Of a DNA stretch of 64,000 nucleotides, positions 11,850 through 24,223 are shown one piece after another. The position numbers and the translations under genes are program-made. The first letter of the stretch is position 1; every line of letters begins with the position of its first letter. Origin of the DNA: Saururus chinensis (taxonomy: Eukaryota > Streptophyta > Magnoliopsida > Piperales > Saururaceae); contig CP141144.1 of assembly GCA_035235625.1 (NCBI GenBank), positions 37,880,014-37,944,013 of the forward strand, given 5' to 3'. A model generated the notes under the pieces. The model had not been told where the DNA came from, searched no databases, and was given only the letters and a program-made list of their open reading frames with translations.

Positions 11850-13250
11850 GCTCTGCATTTCTGTGGGGCTTTGACCTTTGGTTGCGACTATATAATTTTT
11901 TCATGAACGCCCCCACTGCTTCTATGGGATAGGTAGGTTGAATGTAAGTAGAACTCTAGTCAGTGCCCACTAGTGCCTATCTTTTGTTGGGTGTAATAGC
12001 TCTTGATATGTCATTCTCTATGATTCTATAGAGTACCATTTATCGTAGTAGTCAAACTCATAGAACTGTCTATAATTAATTGCTACAATTGCATGCTTAG
12101 AGGGTAGCCTGAGATGCTGAAACTTTCCACAGGTGAAGGTACGTTCAACAAGATTTACCACATCCTATTAAGAAAATATTGTGTGAATGAGCCCACAATA
12201 AAAAAAATGTCATGTCATTAGTTACACAACCCGTAAGGATGACCAAACCATTGTGTAAGTTAAACAAACCTACTTACACGATAAATGAAATTATCATTTT
12301 ATCGATGACACGACCTGTAAGGCTAACAGACCATTGTCTTAATAAATAGACACACTTACACGATATGAACAATTAATGTATAAACATACACCCGACATGG
12401 ACAACAACATATAAATGAAATGTAACGAGTTCACCTGAAATGCATACATTGACACAAGCAAGACATGCACATTCCTTTCTTCTTATCACTTGTTTTCAAA
12501 GTGTTTGTAGGCAAATAGGGTTAAATCTTCTGTAATATTCTGGTCATCTATCCGATGTTTATCAAATAATTCGGTCATGTGCTCACTTATTACTCAATTA
12601 ACTGAGTTATAGGCATTGACCTGACTTTTTTGAACATTGCATTGGCACTTTCAGACCTATTTGAGCTAAAGGTACTATATCTTTTTCCTAGAAATGCGAC
12701 ATTGGCCCAGTGCTCTAAGCCCATCTTATTTAGCCAAGCATATGCTTTGGTATTATTTTCTTTAATGTTGTTCATTCTTTCATCATACATGTTTTATCTG
12801 AAAGTTTTGGCTACAACATGGAGCTGGTTCTTTAGGTAGTAGTCCTTGATTCTATCTAGCACATTTGCTACCATGTAATGGATGCACTACGAAAAACTAC
12901 TTAATAGCATTTGTCAAGCCCTTATGTCTATCAGAGACGATTGCATCAAACTCAGCTAGAGGCTCAGAAAATAGATGATTTCTAAGCAACTCAAGAACCA
13001 ACACCACGTTTTCTCGAACTCGTTCTCAACCACAGCAAATGCAACAAAAAATATATTTGTGTTCCTGTCCACTGTAGTTGCTATCAATAGTTGTCCAGGA
13101 TCCTTTTAGAAAGTTGTATCTACCATTAGCAATGACCTCAATGTTATTCTGAAAGCTCTCGCAACAGGAACAAATATCCAAAATACTCTTTTAAAATTGT
13201 ACCCACCTATAGGTACAAGAATATCACATCATCTTATTTGAACAAGTACA
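11850..13250 (-). pseudogene. MULE (MuDR-type) transposase, C-terminal half, broken
   Basis: Minus-strand fragments lie in the order expected for a Mutator-like transposase. At 13200-12850 is the catalytic region, with RSLLMVDTTF-like and FDAIVSDRHKGLTNAI-like segments. At 12790-12590 the frame contains AWLNKMGLEHWANVAF and then FSSNRSESANAMFKK, matching the family's 'NN.AES.N..lk' block. At 12170-12060 is a degenerate SWIM zinc-finger, TFTCGKFQHLRLPSKHA, in which the usual PCSHA has become PSKHA. The parts are in different frames with stops, and the 5' half lies about 5 kb away beyond an insertion. The protein would bind TIRs and catalyse cut-and-paste transposition; this copy cannot. Confidence 0.75.
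12180..12400. repeat. Short tandem repeat with CACGAT/CGTAAGG phrases
   Basis: Two ~95-bp units share TTACACAACCCGTAAGGATGAC or GACACGACCTGTAAGGCTAAC, CAGACCATTGT/AAACCATTGTG and CTTACACGATA. The same ACACGATAT vocabulary recurs at 18245-18330 and 19250-19440, in the likely introns or flanks of the MULE gene. Confidence 0.4.
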
Positions 13251-13274
13251 CCTCCTTGATTTATATATTCTAGT

Positions 13275-15415
13275 AGGGATATTATATGGAAAATGGTGAG
13301 ATGTGTTCTCTTATAATGAGGATGGTTTATGGGTAATTGATGTGATCATGTTGTGGCTTGATGGGTAGAAAAATCATGTTTGTGGGAGTGAACGTTCGAT
13401 TTTACATGGATGAATTTAAGCTTTATCGTGGATTTCGCTTTGATTTCAGTTTGGAATCATTGTTTTGAATGTGTTTAAGCATGTGTGTATTGTCTTATGA
13501 GTTTATGTCAAGCATTGGTCACGTGTTTAGAATAAGCATGAATACACACATGTATGGGGAATCTACTATGAAATTATAGTTAATTATGCCTTGATTATGA
13601 TGCATTAGGGGACTGATTGGGAGCACATTCCATGTGTTGGAACCCATGTAGGTCTTGCTGACGGATGTATTATGTCATCATGCATCATGGATCGGTATTC
13701 ATGGATGAAGTTTTACCAATGTTTAACTAGAATCAATCGATTGTATGCAATGGTTGAGATTGCATGCTGGATTAATCACTCGGTGAATTAATCAAAACTT
13801 CATTGGTCCGGAAGGACATATTTTCGATTTAAGTTCCTGTGTGGAACATGTATACTCCCCGGGTTGAGTCTAGTTAAATTGAGTTATGTGGGGACAATTT
13901 GTGTACTTGTCTTGCAGATGATATTATTGAGATTGTCATCCAGACCTTGAAAATCTAGAGTGGTATGCCTTGTGCACTAGCTACCATGTGTTCTAGGGTT
14001 CCCTGTGTGGGAATTTAGGCTCTCCCCACCGCAGGAGATGTCCCAAGGCAAACACACCTGTTCGAGATTCTCAATGTAAGATTCGGACTTTACTGTGTGT
14101 ACTGTCCAGGCGAGCAGCATTAGGGATTGACCACCCTGACCTCTTATCTTTCCTGTGTGGAAAAGGAACAGCGTCTCACCTTCGTGGCCTCTACTGTGTC
14201 CTGCCTGTGTGGCAATCCTTGGGTTTACTCCTTGATAGAGGCATTCACCATTTGTATTGATGCATGTTTATTATGAATGCTATGCATGATTGTGTATCAT
14301 GTGCATTACACGTTTGTCGTGCATGGTGAATGAAGTTGTCGTGATATGAATGCATAATCAGAAGTAGTTTGATTGAGACACTATTATGCAGGTTTATGTG
14401 ATATGAATGCATGATAAAAAAGTGTATGAATGAGACACTATTATGTAGGTTTATGTGATAATGAATGTATGATCGGAAAGTATATGAATGTTACACTATT
14501 ATGCATGTTTATGTGATATGAATGCATGATCAGAAACAGTGTGAGACACTACTATGCATGTTTATGTGATATGAATGCATGATCAAAAAGTGTGTGATTG
14601 AGACACTTCTATGCAGGTTTATATGATATGAATGCATGATCAAAAAGGGGTGTGAAAGACACTTCCTATGTGATTTATGGAATTATCATGCTTGATTTGA
14701 GTAGATATGAACCAATACCCATGTGGGATGCGTGTTAGGTTATAATTTTGAATATTTATGACTTGACTTAATAGGTAGGTCTTATGCAAGCTAGTTCTTA
14801 TGTTTATGGTTAAATAGGGGTTTTAGCTAATAAATGACCAAAAAGTGGTATAGCATGTAGATTGTGGATTTGAATTGTTACATTGTCATGCCGTCATATT
14901 TTCTGATTATTATAATTGTATTCAGACCATTAGTGAGTTTTTTTACTCACCCCACTTTCCTTGTTTTGTTTTGGGGCTGCATGGCGTGACGTGCAGTCGG
15001 ACAAGATCCTCTTTATGAGGAAAGATTGGGGAGAGCTTGGGAGTAGGAGTGGAAGCCACTAATTTTTGCATCTCTCTCATTATTTTGTTTTGATGTTAGA
15101 ACCTTTGTGGAGTGGTTCTTGTTTTGAAACTTGTGATATATTATATCTTTAGTTTTGTTTGAGACCTTGTTTTGGAGCCAAGTGTGTTGGCTATGGATTA
15201 TTAGTATATAGGTTTGAGATTTGTGGTTTAATTTAGAGTTTAACTTTTTTGGTTCTACCTATTTACCCTTGCTCAAAGTAGTGCGTTACTCCATTAATTA
15301 GACCGCCCTTGGTAAGGGCATACGTTTTCTGCTATTTCTTTAATCATTTTCAATACCGTTGCCCCCGTGCACTGGACCAGGTTCAGTTCGGTTGGGCAGT
15401 GCCGGGGCATGAACC
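13275..15415 (+). repeat. LTR-like direct repeat, copy 1 (~2.1 kb)
   Basis: Aligns with 16110-18167: shared GATTTCAGTTTGGA, GCATGTGTGTATTG, GGAGCACATTCCATGTGTTG, CTACCATGTGTTCTAG, a minisatellite, TTTTGTTTTGGGGCTGCA and a GGTTCAGTTCGG...GTGCCGGGGCATGAA end. Long length, lack of coding and a terminal GCATGA(A)CA-type end suggest the LTR of a Gypsy-type element or a LARD. It interrupts the MULE transposase. Left border is approximate and no TSD was identified. Confidence 0.6.
14341..14690 (+). repeat. Minisatellite, ~57-bp period, about six units
   Basis: Each unit reads roughly GATATGAATGCATGATCA, a short variable part with AAAGTGTGTGA, then GAGACACTATTATGCAGG and TTTATGT. Six consecutive units are visible. 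The related LTR-like copy 2 carries a shorter, more degenerate version, so the array length varies between copies. Confidence 0.85.
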
Positions 15416-16109
15416 TATAGCCCTAGATCAAAAGTTTTTACAATGATTTACATGCTCTAAATCGGATTTTCGTAGATATTGATAAAAATCACATTTTTGG
15501 CAGGTTTTGGAGGAGATTAAGGAGCTATTCCGACCCAAAGAGTGGTGAAAGGTAATGGGTTTAAGCCTTAATCATGCTGTGATTTTGAATCTTAGTTTTG
15601 ATGTGTTTTCTTGAATGGATTTCATGTATGGTGCTTTAACGATGGATTAGTAAAAACTTAAGGTTTTGATTGATATTGGATAGATTTAGTATTTTGGAAG
15701 TTTTAATTGGATTTTGATGGAGTTTGGGGCTTGGATTGGATGTATTAAGTTCGATTGATGAAGTTGTGGTTTCGTTTTCAAAATGGAGAAGATGAACCAA
15801 ATATGTCGTTATGCCGATCGATCAGGCTTACAGGCCGATCAATTAGTAGCACAGTAGATTTTGGTCATTTTATTTCCTTTGCTTATTTTGATATTTCTAC
15901 TCCCAAATATTATTTCTCATGTTCATGTGGGTTGATTTGAGTTAGAATAAGCTACTGGAAGGGTATGCTATTGTTGTTGGGATTTATGAAGAATATTTAA
16001 GTATTATGTGAAAATACATGTTGTTCGTTAAACATGCTAGTATTGATTATCTTGAATCTATAGTTGAATAATTCCTTATGTTTTAAGCATGCTTCCATCA
16101 AGATTATTA
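15416..16109 (+). other. Spacer between the two LTR-like repeats
   Basis: About 700 bp with no retroelement coding sequence. It contains GGTTTTGGAGGAGATTAAGG and GTGGTGAAAGGTAATGGG, phrases more reminiscent of LTR or leader DNA than of gag or pol. It may be the 5' part of the second LTR. A 61-codon frame at 15755-15940 has no recognisable motif. Confidence 0.4.
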
Positions 16110-18167
16110 TATGACAATGGACTGATGTGTCTTCTTATAGTATGACTAAATTATGGGTGAATGATGATGTCATGTTCTAGCTTCAAGTGTAGTATGAATA
16201 TGCTTATGTCACTTGATTTGAATGATAATTTCTGATGGTTTTCACTCATGATTTCAGTTTGGAGCCATGATTAGATGTTAGCAAAGCATGTGTGTATTGC
16301 CTTGTGAGCAATTGCCAAAGGATGGTCATATGTTTAGCATTGTATGAACACATACATGCGGGGAATTTATGATGACATCGTGGTTGCTTATGACTTGAAT
16401 ATGATGCAGGTGGGGCTGATAGGAGCACATTCCATGTGTTGAAATTCATGTAGAGATTGTTCACATATGTATCATGTTGCATGCATCATAAAACTGATTT
16501 ACTAATGAGATTCTTCTGATGTTTAGCTGTGGTTAATTGATTGGATGCAATGATGTGTGATTACGTGCCAGATTAATTGGTTGTTGGCTTAATCAAAAAT
16601 TGGTTGGTCTAAAAGGACATGATTTTGATTTGAGTACCTGATTAGAACATGGATCCTCCTAGGTTGAGTTGAGTGATTTTGATATGGTTGAGTTCTTCTT
16701 GAGATAGTCAAACCTGGACCCTGAGAATCCAAAGAGTATGCCTTTGTACACCGGCTACCACGTGTTCTAGTTTTCCTTAGGGGATTTGGACTCTTTCACC
16801 GCAGAGATGTCCAAAGCGCACACATTGTTCTAGGTCTTTGTGAGGAGATCGAACATTCTTGGCCCAGATTGTCCAAAGCGAGCAGACCTGCTCTAGTTTC
16901 CGTAAGGATTCGGACATACCGTGTGGATTGTCCAGAGTGAGCAGAGGGGCTGACTACCCCTACACTCTACTTTTTCTGCATGGAATTTGGACTGTGTCTA
17001 GAGCGGACAATGCCCTAGGTTTCCAGTTAGGAAATCGAACTATGTCCAGAGCGGGTGATATGATTGTATTTCCTCTCTATGATGGAGACATTCACCATTT
17101 GTTGATGATGTATGTGTATGAGATTATATTATGCCTAAGATTGTACATGTTGTGTAGGGATAATGTGACACATGTAGATATGATTTATTATACATGATTT
17201 TGACATAGTGTGATTAAGGCACATATTATGCAGGGTGAATGAGCTATGGAATGAATGAGAATTGTATATGCATGATCTGAAATTTGTGATTGAGATACTA
17301 TTCATGTAGGTTTATGTGATAGGAATGCATGATCATAAATGTGTATTTGAGACACTTCTCATGCAGGTTTATGTGATGTTTATATATTATCAGAATGTGT
17401 GGTGAAGCCACTTCTCATGCAAGATTATATGTGATATTATGCATGATGTGATTGGGTGAGGATCACTTTTTATGCATAATGAATGCTAGGTCATGATATG
17501 ATCATTTATGCCCTGATTTTGATATATATGTTATATGCATGTCAGATCTTTTGCTTATGAATAAGTAGGGGTTTAGTAATGTTATAATCAGAAATAAGTA
17601 TATCATGTGAATTATGGATCTGAATTGCCATTTTGTTGTGTCGTGATGGTTTTCTTATTAATGTTATCTTTTTCAAACCATTACTGAGTATCGTACTAAC
17701 CCCTCTTTTTGTGATTTGTTTTGGGGCTGCACGGTGCGACACGTAGACGTTCAAGATTCCCTTTATGAGGGACGACAGGGATATGCTAAGGATTATCCTT
17801 GGTTGCATCCCGATGTTATTTTATTTTATGATTTTCTCTTTGTTGATACTAGATTACATTGTGTGGTTGATTATGTATCAGGTCTGCATTTATCTGTTGT
17901 TCCTGGACTTGTCTATTTTTTCTAATTTGAGCCATGTGTCGGCTCTGCAAATTATTATGAAGGTTGGTGTGAGGATTTATGACAGTTTTATTATCCTCTT
18001 TGACATCCATATTTCTCTTACTCAAAGGACATTAGGTGCGCTACTTTATTAGTTGAATCGCCCATTAGAGGGGCTAAGTCTTCCGCAATACATTAATCTG
18101 TCAATATCTGTCGCCCCTGCGTGCTTGACTAGGTTTGGCTCGGGTCGAGCGGTGCCGGGGCTTGACA
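16110..18167 (+). repeat. LTR-like direct repeat, copy 2 (~2.1 kb)
   Basis: Second copy of the 13275-15415 sequence, ending GGTGCCGGGGCTTGACA at 18167. The TGACA/CA end is LTR-like. Inside, 16740-17060 holds three or four degenerate units around TGTCCAAAGCGAGCAGACCTG, and 17225-17460 a degenerate version of the 57-bp minisatellite. No gag or pol motif was found in or between the copies. Confidence 0.6.
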
Positions 18168-18438
18168 TTCATCGTGTTCCCAATCACACGACATTGGTTG
18201 TAGTCATGAGATTGAAAACCATGACTGATTACTCATCTTGTTCATGTTAACACGATATTCACATAAGTTGTGTTAAAATAAAATGTGAGTATATTATTAG
18301 CATGTGGACAATAACACGATATACTAATATATCATGTTACTCAACAAATGCTTCAATTAGTTTCGTAAGTTTCATTACCTACGTGCCAGTATATCTTGTA
18401 GTTAGCAATTATGCCCCAGTGTTTCAAAATATAACTTG

Positions 18439-18933
18439 CTAAGCTCTTAGGTGTAATGTATACTGAGTCTTAAACAGGCCATAATATTTTCTAGCAATCC
18501 AAAAGTGTGATGCTAGGGGATGGTCAGTTAACTTCCTTTGGGTTCCACATGAATGGTTCAGCACTAACCTCATGATAATCATATGCTCTCCTATATTTGA
18601 AGCCCTAAAATACCATTTACAAGAATGTTTGTGGCATTTTGTGGCGTACATATTCCTGTTTTCATCAACAACATGGCATGTGAAATTTGCCTTTATTGCT
18701 AAGTCAATCAAGACCCACTTCAAATCCAATTGGCTTAGAAAATATGTGCCCAATTTGAGGAGCTTCTGGTAATCATTTGCTTGCAAACAACTTGTCATTA
18801 GCTGGCCTTCACCAATATTTGGTTCTAATAGGTTTAGATCATCAACTGTCTCCCACTCTGCCTCCGCCTCAATGTCAAAGTTACTGGGGACCTCGTTGCT
18901 TTCGAATTCTTCATGGACAAACATATTTTCCAT
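18439..18933 (-). pseudogene. MULE transposase, zinc-finger (DNA-binding) exon
   Basis: A 164-codon frame. Residues ~85-145 form the N-terminal MuDR domain: ...LKWVLIDLAIKANFTCHVV, then YATKCHKHSCKWYFRAS, then LNHSCGTQRK. The C...C...H...C arrangement matches the WRKY/GCM-like finger by which Mutator transposases bind their TIRs. It lies between the N-terminal exon (19545-20069) and the catalytic half (11850-13250), same strand and order, so these are pieces of one gene. A stop and the LTR-like insertion follow. Confidence 0.75.
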
Positions 18934-19544
18934 ATCAACTATATCATTATCCTTCCACTTATTATCACCCTACATTTCTTCAAATTCTTCACTATCATAA
19001 TTACAAAGGCTATATGGAGGTTCATAGTTATCAAATGAAGTCCTTGTCACACCATCGTTGGTGACAATTTCTCTAATCTATCCTCATTGAATTCTATCCC
19101 AGGTTCTATAGTCATTGGATTAGTGAAAGAAGATGATATTGATTTATTGACGGCAAGTTTCCTCGTTCTCCCAATTTGCATTGCATATATCTTATTAAAA
19201 AAAAGCAACATAACTCGTTATCATGTATTTGATTACTTACAATTCAAATCATGTTACTAAAACCACGATATGAATACATGTCGTGTTATTACATATGCAC
19301 TGGAAATCATTATTGATATATCGCATGTGTATATTGTATCATTACTAATGCAATATATTATAAATCATGTTTCTTTCTTTACATGATATGATTTAAATGT
19401 AACACAATATAGTATATATTATGTGCTCAAGTACACGATAAAATCTCATGTATTCTAAAGTTTCGTTGTTACCTGACAGTTTCAAATGCGAACTGTGTTT
19501 CATTGACTGACATTAGAGCTGGGCTGAGCCATTACGACCAGCGA
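18934..19544 (-). other. Probable MULE gene intron / spacer
   Basis: AT-rich, stop-filled stretch between two MULE exons, with repeated ACACGATA/TATCGTGT phrases. No separate gene seen. Confidence 0.4.
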
Positions 19545-20069
19545 TTAAGCTCTATTGATTGTATGGTTCCTTTTAACATATGGTGATTTGTCATAGCTTT
19601 TAGGCTCTTTCATCTCAGCATTCAATGATAATGCCGCCTTATTTGCCTTCTTATGAATGAAGAACACTAATTGCAGGTCCTCGTCGTCTTGTAATTCATA
19701 TAACATAGATGATTGGGAAGATAGAATTAAATACTTCAAAGTGACAATACCATTGATGGCAAGTAGTGCTTTCACTTGAAGCAACAACTCCCCAAACCTC
19801 ACCGATGGATCAATGTTCATCAACTGTTCCTTTCCACCTACATATGTGTCATCATTGCCTACCTCTCCATTGTAATGTATGTAAATACTGATCTTATCCA
19901 TAATGGGTGTAAAAGGGCAATCGAATTTGCAAAATACGGCCTTGGAGTCCAAAACAGCATGTGCGGTGTCAAAAACACTTTTTAAATGTTGAATGAATCT
20001 TGCCAGGAGGTCACCGCCGATCACTTTTTGCCAGAGATTTCCGTTGGCTGCCGATGATTCACAACACAC
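19545..20069 (-). pseudogene. MULE transposase, N-terminal PB1-like region
   Basis: A 174-codon frame. An internal Met at about residue 57 starts MDKISIYIHYNGEVGNDDTY, then GGKEQLMNIDPSVRFGELLL and LYELQDDEDLQLVFF. This is the acidic, PB1-like N-terminal module found ahead of the DNA-binding domain in many plant MULE transposases. The likely true start is this internal Met (near 19901). Its end is about 600 bp upstream of the zinc-finger exon. CACTA-1 was inserted roughly 100 bp beyond the 5' end of the frame, probably into the old promoter. Confidence 0.7.
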
Positions 20070-20173
20070 CAGAATAGTACAGTATTACTCCAATATTCAT
20101 TTATTATAACATGTGGGATAGTGGGAAACTTAAAGATAGTTTTGTCCATAAACAGGTAATATGACATTTGTGT

Positions 20174-23100
20174 CACTACAACAAAATGCAGTATCAGTGA
20201 CACATTTATTAGCGATGCACAACTAAGCGTTGCTAAAAACAACTACTTGTGACACATACAAAAGCGTCGCAAAAAATGAACTATTAGCGACGCATAATAT
20301 GTGTCGCTAATAGTCATATATTAGAGCATCGCTAATACTAATCATATTAGCGACACTTTATTATAAGTGTCGCTAATAGTTTCTCTTTTTACAACGCTTT
20401 AACAAACGTAGCTAAAAAATATATATTTTAAATAAAAAAATAAAAAATTCATAACTATTAGCGACACTTTTGTAAAAGCGTTGCTAATAGTCCTGCTAGA
20501 AGCATCGATAATAGTCTTGCTATTAGAAAAACTTAAAAAAGCGTCACTAATAGTTATAAATTAAAAAAATAGAAAATTTTGATTATTAGCGACGCTAATA
20601 GCTTTATTAATGAATTTTAATTAATAAATAATAAATTAATATTTAAAAATTTAAAATAAACCTCTTAAATATAATATATTTTATTCAATATTTACTATTT
20701 GTATATATCATAAATAAATATTAAATTTTTAATAAAAAGTAGTGTTAATAATATATTAAACTTTTACTATTTATATATGATATATTTTATTTCTTAAATT
20801 TTTGTATTAATTTTAAAATATAATTTATAATAAAAGAGAAAGTGAAGATAGAGAAGAGAGAGTGCATGGAGAGAGAGAGTGAGGAGAGATAAAGATGAGA
20901 AAGGGTGAGGAGTATTAGCGACCCATATTCCTATGCGTCGTTAATAACCTAAGTAATAGCAACACATATTCCTATGTGTCGCTATTACCTTATAGTTTAT
21001 TATATTAAATTTAAATTATGTATAGAAAGAAAAATAGAGAGGATATAGAAAGAGGGGAGAGAGTGAAAGGAGAGAGGGAGGGAGAGAGAAGAGGAGAGAG
21101 GGAGAAATGAGAGATGTGAGAGAGAGAGAGAGAGAAATGAGAGAGGAGAGAGAGAGAGTAGAGAGGGGTGAGGAGTGAGAGAGAGAGAGAAAAATGAGAG
21201 AGGAGAGAGAGAGAGTAGAGAGGGGAAATTTTATTTTAAATTTTTTTAATAGTTTTTTATTTAAAAATTAATTAAAAATTAAATAAATAAAAATATATTA
21301 GCGAAGTATAGGCATATACGTCGCTAATACCTCCAAGTATTAGCAACGTATAGAGATATACGTCGCTATGTATAAAGATATACATCGCTAATACCCTTAG
21401 TATTTGAGACACATTTATATGCATCGCTAATAACCTAAGTAATAGCGACATATAATTTATTATGTGTCGCTAATAAACTATTACCTTATAATTTATTATA
21501 TTAATTTCCAAATATGTAGAGAGAAAAAAAATAGAGAGGATACAGAGAGAGGAGAGAGGGAGGGAGAGAGGAGAGGAGAGAGAGGGAGGGAGAGGAGAGA
21601 GGGGAGAGAGAGAGGGAGGGAGGAGAGAGAGGGAAGAGAGGAGAGAAAGAGAGATGAGAGGAGAGAGGGAGAGGGTGAAGAGAGAGAGTAGAGAGAGGGG
21701 TGAGGAGAGAGCAGAGAAAGGAAAATTTTATTTTAATTTTTAAAAAATTTTAAATTTTTTATTTAAAAATTAATTAAAATTAAATAAAAAATATATATTA
21801 GTGACGTAACCTCAAAGTATTAGTGATATATAGGGATATACATCACTAATACCCTTAATATTCGCAACACATATTTATGTGTCCCTAATAACCTAAGTAA
21901 TAGAGTGAAAGAAAAGAGAGGATATAGAGAGAGGAGAGAGGGAGGGTGAGAGAGGGAGGGAGAGGAGAGAGGGGAGAGAGAGGGAGGAGAGAGAGGGGGA
22001 GAGAGAGAGGGAGAGAGGGAGGGAGGAGAGGGAGAGGCGAGATAGATGAGAGGAGAGAGGGAGAGGGGGAGAGAGAGAGGAGAGAGGGCTGAGGAGAGAG
22101 AGAGTAGAGAGGGTGGGAGAGGGAAAGAGAGAAAGGGTGGAGAGAGGGAAAGAGGGAGGGAGGGAGAGAGAGGGATAGGAGAGAGAGCTGTGAGAGGAGA
22201 GGGAGAGAGTGGAGACAGAGAGGATGTGTGGGAGAGAGAGAGGAGAGAGATAAAGTAAGGAACGAGAGAGAATGAATAGAGGGAAGAGACAAAAGAAATG
22301 TCTTAGAATAATAGTAATTGCGACACATATTTAAGTGTGTCTCAAATAGGAATTATTTGTGGCACACAGCAAAATGTCACAAATATAAATACTTACGACC
22401 CGGTTAAGGAAACGTCCTAAAATTTGATATTTTTGCGATGCTAAAGAAAGTGTCACAAATTATCATTATTTGCGACACTCCCCATGCTTCGTTAGAAAAA
22501 ATATGTTGTAAACAATGGCCGTGTGGGCAAAAATATCGCCCATTCGGGAGAAATCACCCACACGGGCTCTGTTTCGACTGCGTGGTCGAAATCCCCCTTG
22601 CGGGTGGTATATATTCGCCTGCAAGAGGATATTTTTGCTCGTGCAGTCTTCTCTCCCGATGGTCTTCTTCTCTCCTGATAGCCACCCCTGCATCATGTCA
22701 GCCCCGCCGTCCTTTCAACCTTCACCTCCTACCGAACACCGGCCTTTCAACAGCCACCCCCCGCCTTATCCGCTGCCTGTGCACCCCCGGCCATCGCCCG
22801 CCTCGCATGCGCCTCCACCCTTTCCCCACAGCCCCTTTACGCCCCCACCCCCCAGCACGCCCATTGCACCCCGCCGACCCAGATCCTGTCTGGCCCACGC
22901 CGGAGAGTATCCAGTCCACCCCCCACCCCAAATCCTTTCCGCCCACGCTGCCCCTGACCCAGTGCGCCCGCCACCACACCGGATCCATTACACCTTTGGG
23001 GGTCCTGTATTCATTTTGGCCCCCACCGCCACAGATCCAGTCCGCCCCTCGCTGGCCTTACCCGCCGCCTGTGCTCCCCCAACCTTCCCCCGCCACCCTT

Positions 23101-24223
23101 CTGTGCCCCCGTCCCCCACTGTAATCGCCGCCGCCTGCCGCTCTGGAACCTGTCCGCCCCCCGCCCCAAATCGTTTCCACCCTCGCAGCCCCAAACCCAG
23201 TTTACTTGCCGCCACACCATATTGATTTTGCCTCTGGTGCCCCGGATTCATTCCGCCTCCTGCCGGAGAGGATTTATTCAGCCCCCGCCGCCCCAGATCC
23301 ATTCCTCCATTGCCGCCCCGGATTTATTCCATCATCCTCCTCCCGGATCCATACAGTCTCCCCCCGCTGACTGTTCCCTAGCAGCCCTGTGCCGCCCCCG
23401 CCCCCGCCCCCGCCCCGCCCCCCTTCTTCCCCTCTCCCTGCTCCCTTTCCACTCGCTTCCTCAGTTGGGGGCGGCGGGGGGGGCGGGGCCGGAAGAGGAC
23501 TGTGTCGGAAGTCTGGTGCCGCCCCACCCCACCCCAGCCATCCCTCTCCCTCCCTCCCTGCCTCCCTCCCTCCCAGTGCTGGACGAGGAGGTGAAGACCA
23601 TCCCTCTTCCCTACTCCCCTTCCAACTTGAAATCCCGTCTCGGGATTACATTTTTTTTATTATTATTAGCGACGCTTTTATAAGTGTTATTTTTTTTTAT
23701 ATTAATTTTTATTTTCTAACGATACTTTATAAAGTATCGTTAATCAATTTTATTAATATTTTTTAAATTTTTTTTTTATTAATAGTACTTTTTAAAAGAG
23801 CTAGTAATGATTATTTTTTATTATAAATGTTTATATAATATACCTTAATAATTATATTTTTATTTTTAACGACGCTTAGATAAGAGTCACTAATAAAGTA
23901 TTTTTATTTTTTAAAAAAGATTAAATAATAGCGACACTTTATTAAGCATAATTAATTAATAATTACTTATAAAAGACGCATAAATTTAAGCATCGTTAAT
24001 AATAGACTATTAGCGACGCTTAATAATGTGTCACAAAAAAGAAAATAATTAGTGGCGCAAAACTAAACGTCGTCAATAAAAAATTATTAGTGATAATTTT
24101 TCTTAAGCGTTGTTAATTAGCAATAGCAACTCCATTTTGCGATGTATTTTGAGCATCGCTAAAAGGTATTAGCGACGTTTAGAAGACTATTAGCGATACT
24201 TAAAAGTCTTTTTTGTTGTAGTG
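20174..24223. mobile_element. CACTA-1: non-autonomous CACTA (En/Spm) element, 4,050 bp, TSD TGT
   Basis: The element starts CACTACAACAAAA and ends TTTTGTTGTAGTG, a perfect 13-bp TIR. TGT lies directly outside both ends (20171-20173 and 24224-24226), the 3-bp duplication of this superfamily. Subterminal regions carry many copies, in both orientations, of TATTAGCGACGC/GCGTCGCTAATA variants, the expected transposase-binding repeats. The left interior contains four G/A-rich tracts (20840-20930, 21050-21230, 21520-21720, 21905-22300) separated by AT-rich linkers with the TTAGCGACG motif, then a GC-rich block at 22510-23640. No TNP2-type transposase or TNPA gene is present, so it moves only with help in trans. 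Confidence 0.92.
22510..23640. other. GC-rich, proline-codon-rich core of CACTA-1
   Basis: This 1.1-kb block is far richer in G+C than the rest of the window and gives long overlapping open frames on both strands, rich in Pro, Ser and Arg. The best two (22438-23124 and 22515-23225, plus strand) have no recognisable domain, and open frames in several phases at once are expected from composition. It could be captured host DNA (for example 22515-22690, which looks less repetitive) or expanded low-complexity sequence. I do not call a gene. Confidence 0.6.

Noticed and set aside
16859-17197. 112-codon frame in LTR-like copy 2
   Set aside because: Made of degenerate TGTCCAAAGCGAGCAG repeats and not conserved in copy 1.
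21885-22328. 147-codon Ser/Leu/Pro-rich frame (and its plus-strand Glu/Arg-rich partner)
   Set aside because: It is a direct translation of a G/A (C/T) simple-sequence tract in CACTA-1. Similar frames occur in every such tract.
22438-23302. Long overlapping Pro/Arg-rich frames, 228 and 236 codons
   Set aside because: Open in several phases and both strands, no domain, inside the GC-rich core of a CACTA element; explained by base composition.
20174-24223. Regular spaced TTAGCGACGC repeats as a possible CRISPR-like array
   Set aside because: Repeats are short, degenerate, in both orientations and bounded by CACTA TIRs with a TSD: typical subterminal transposase-binding repeats.
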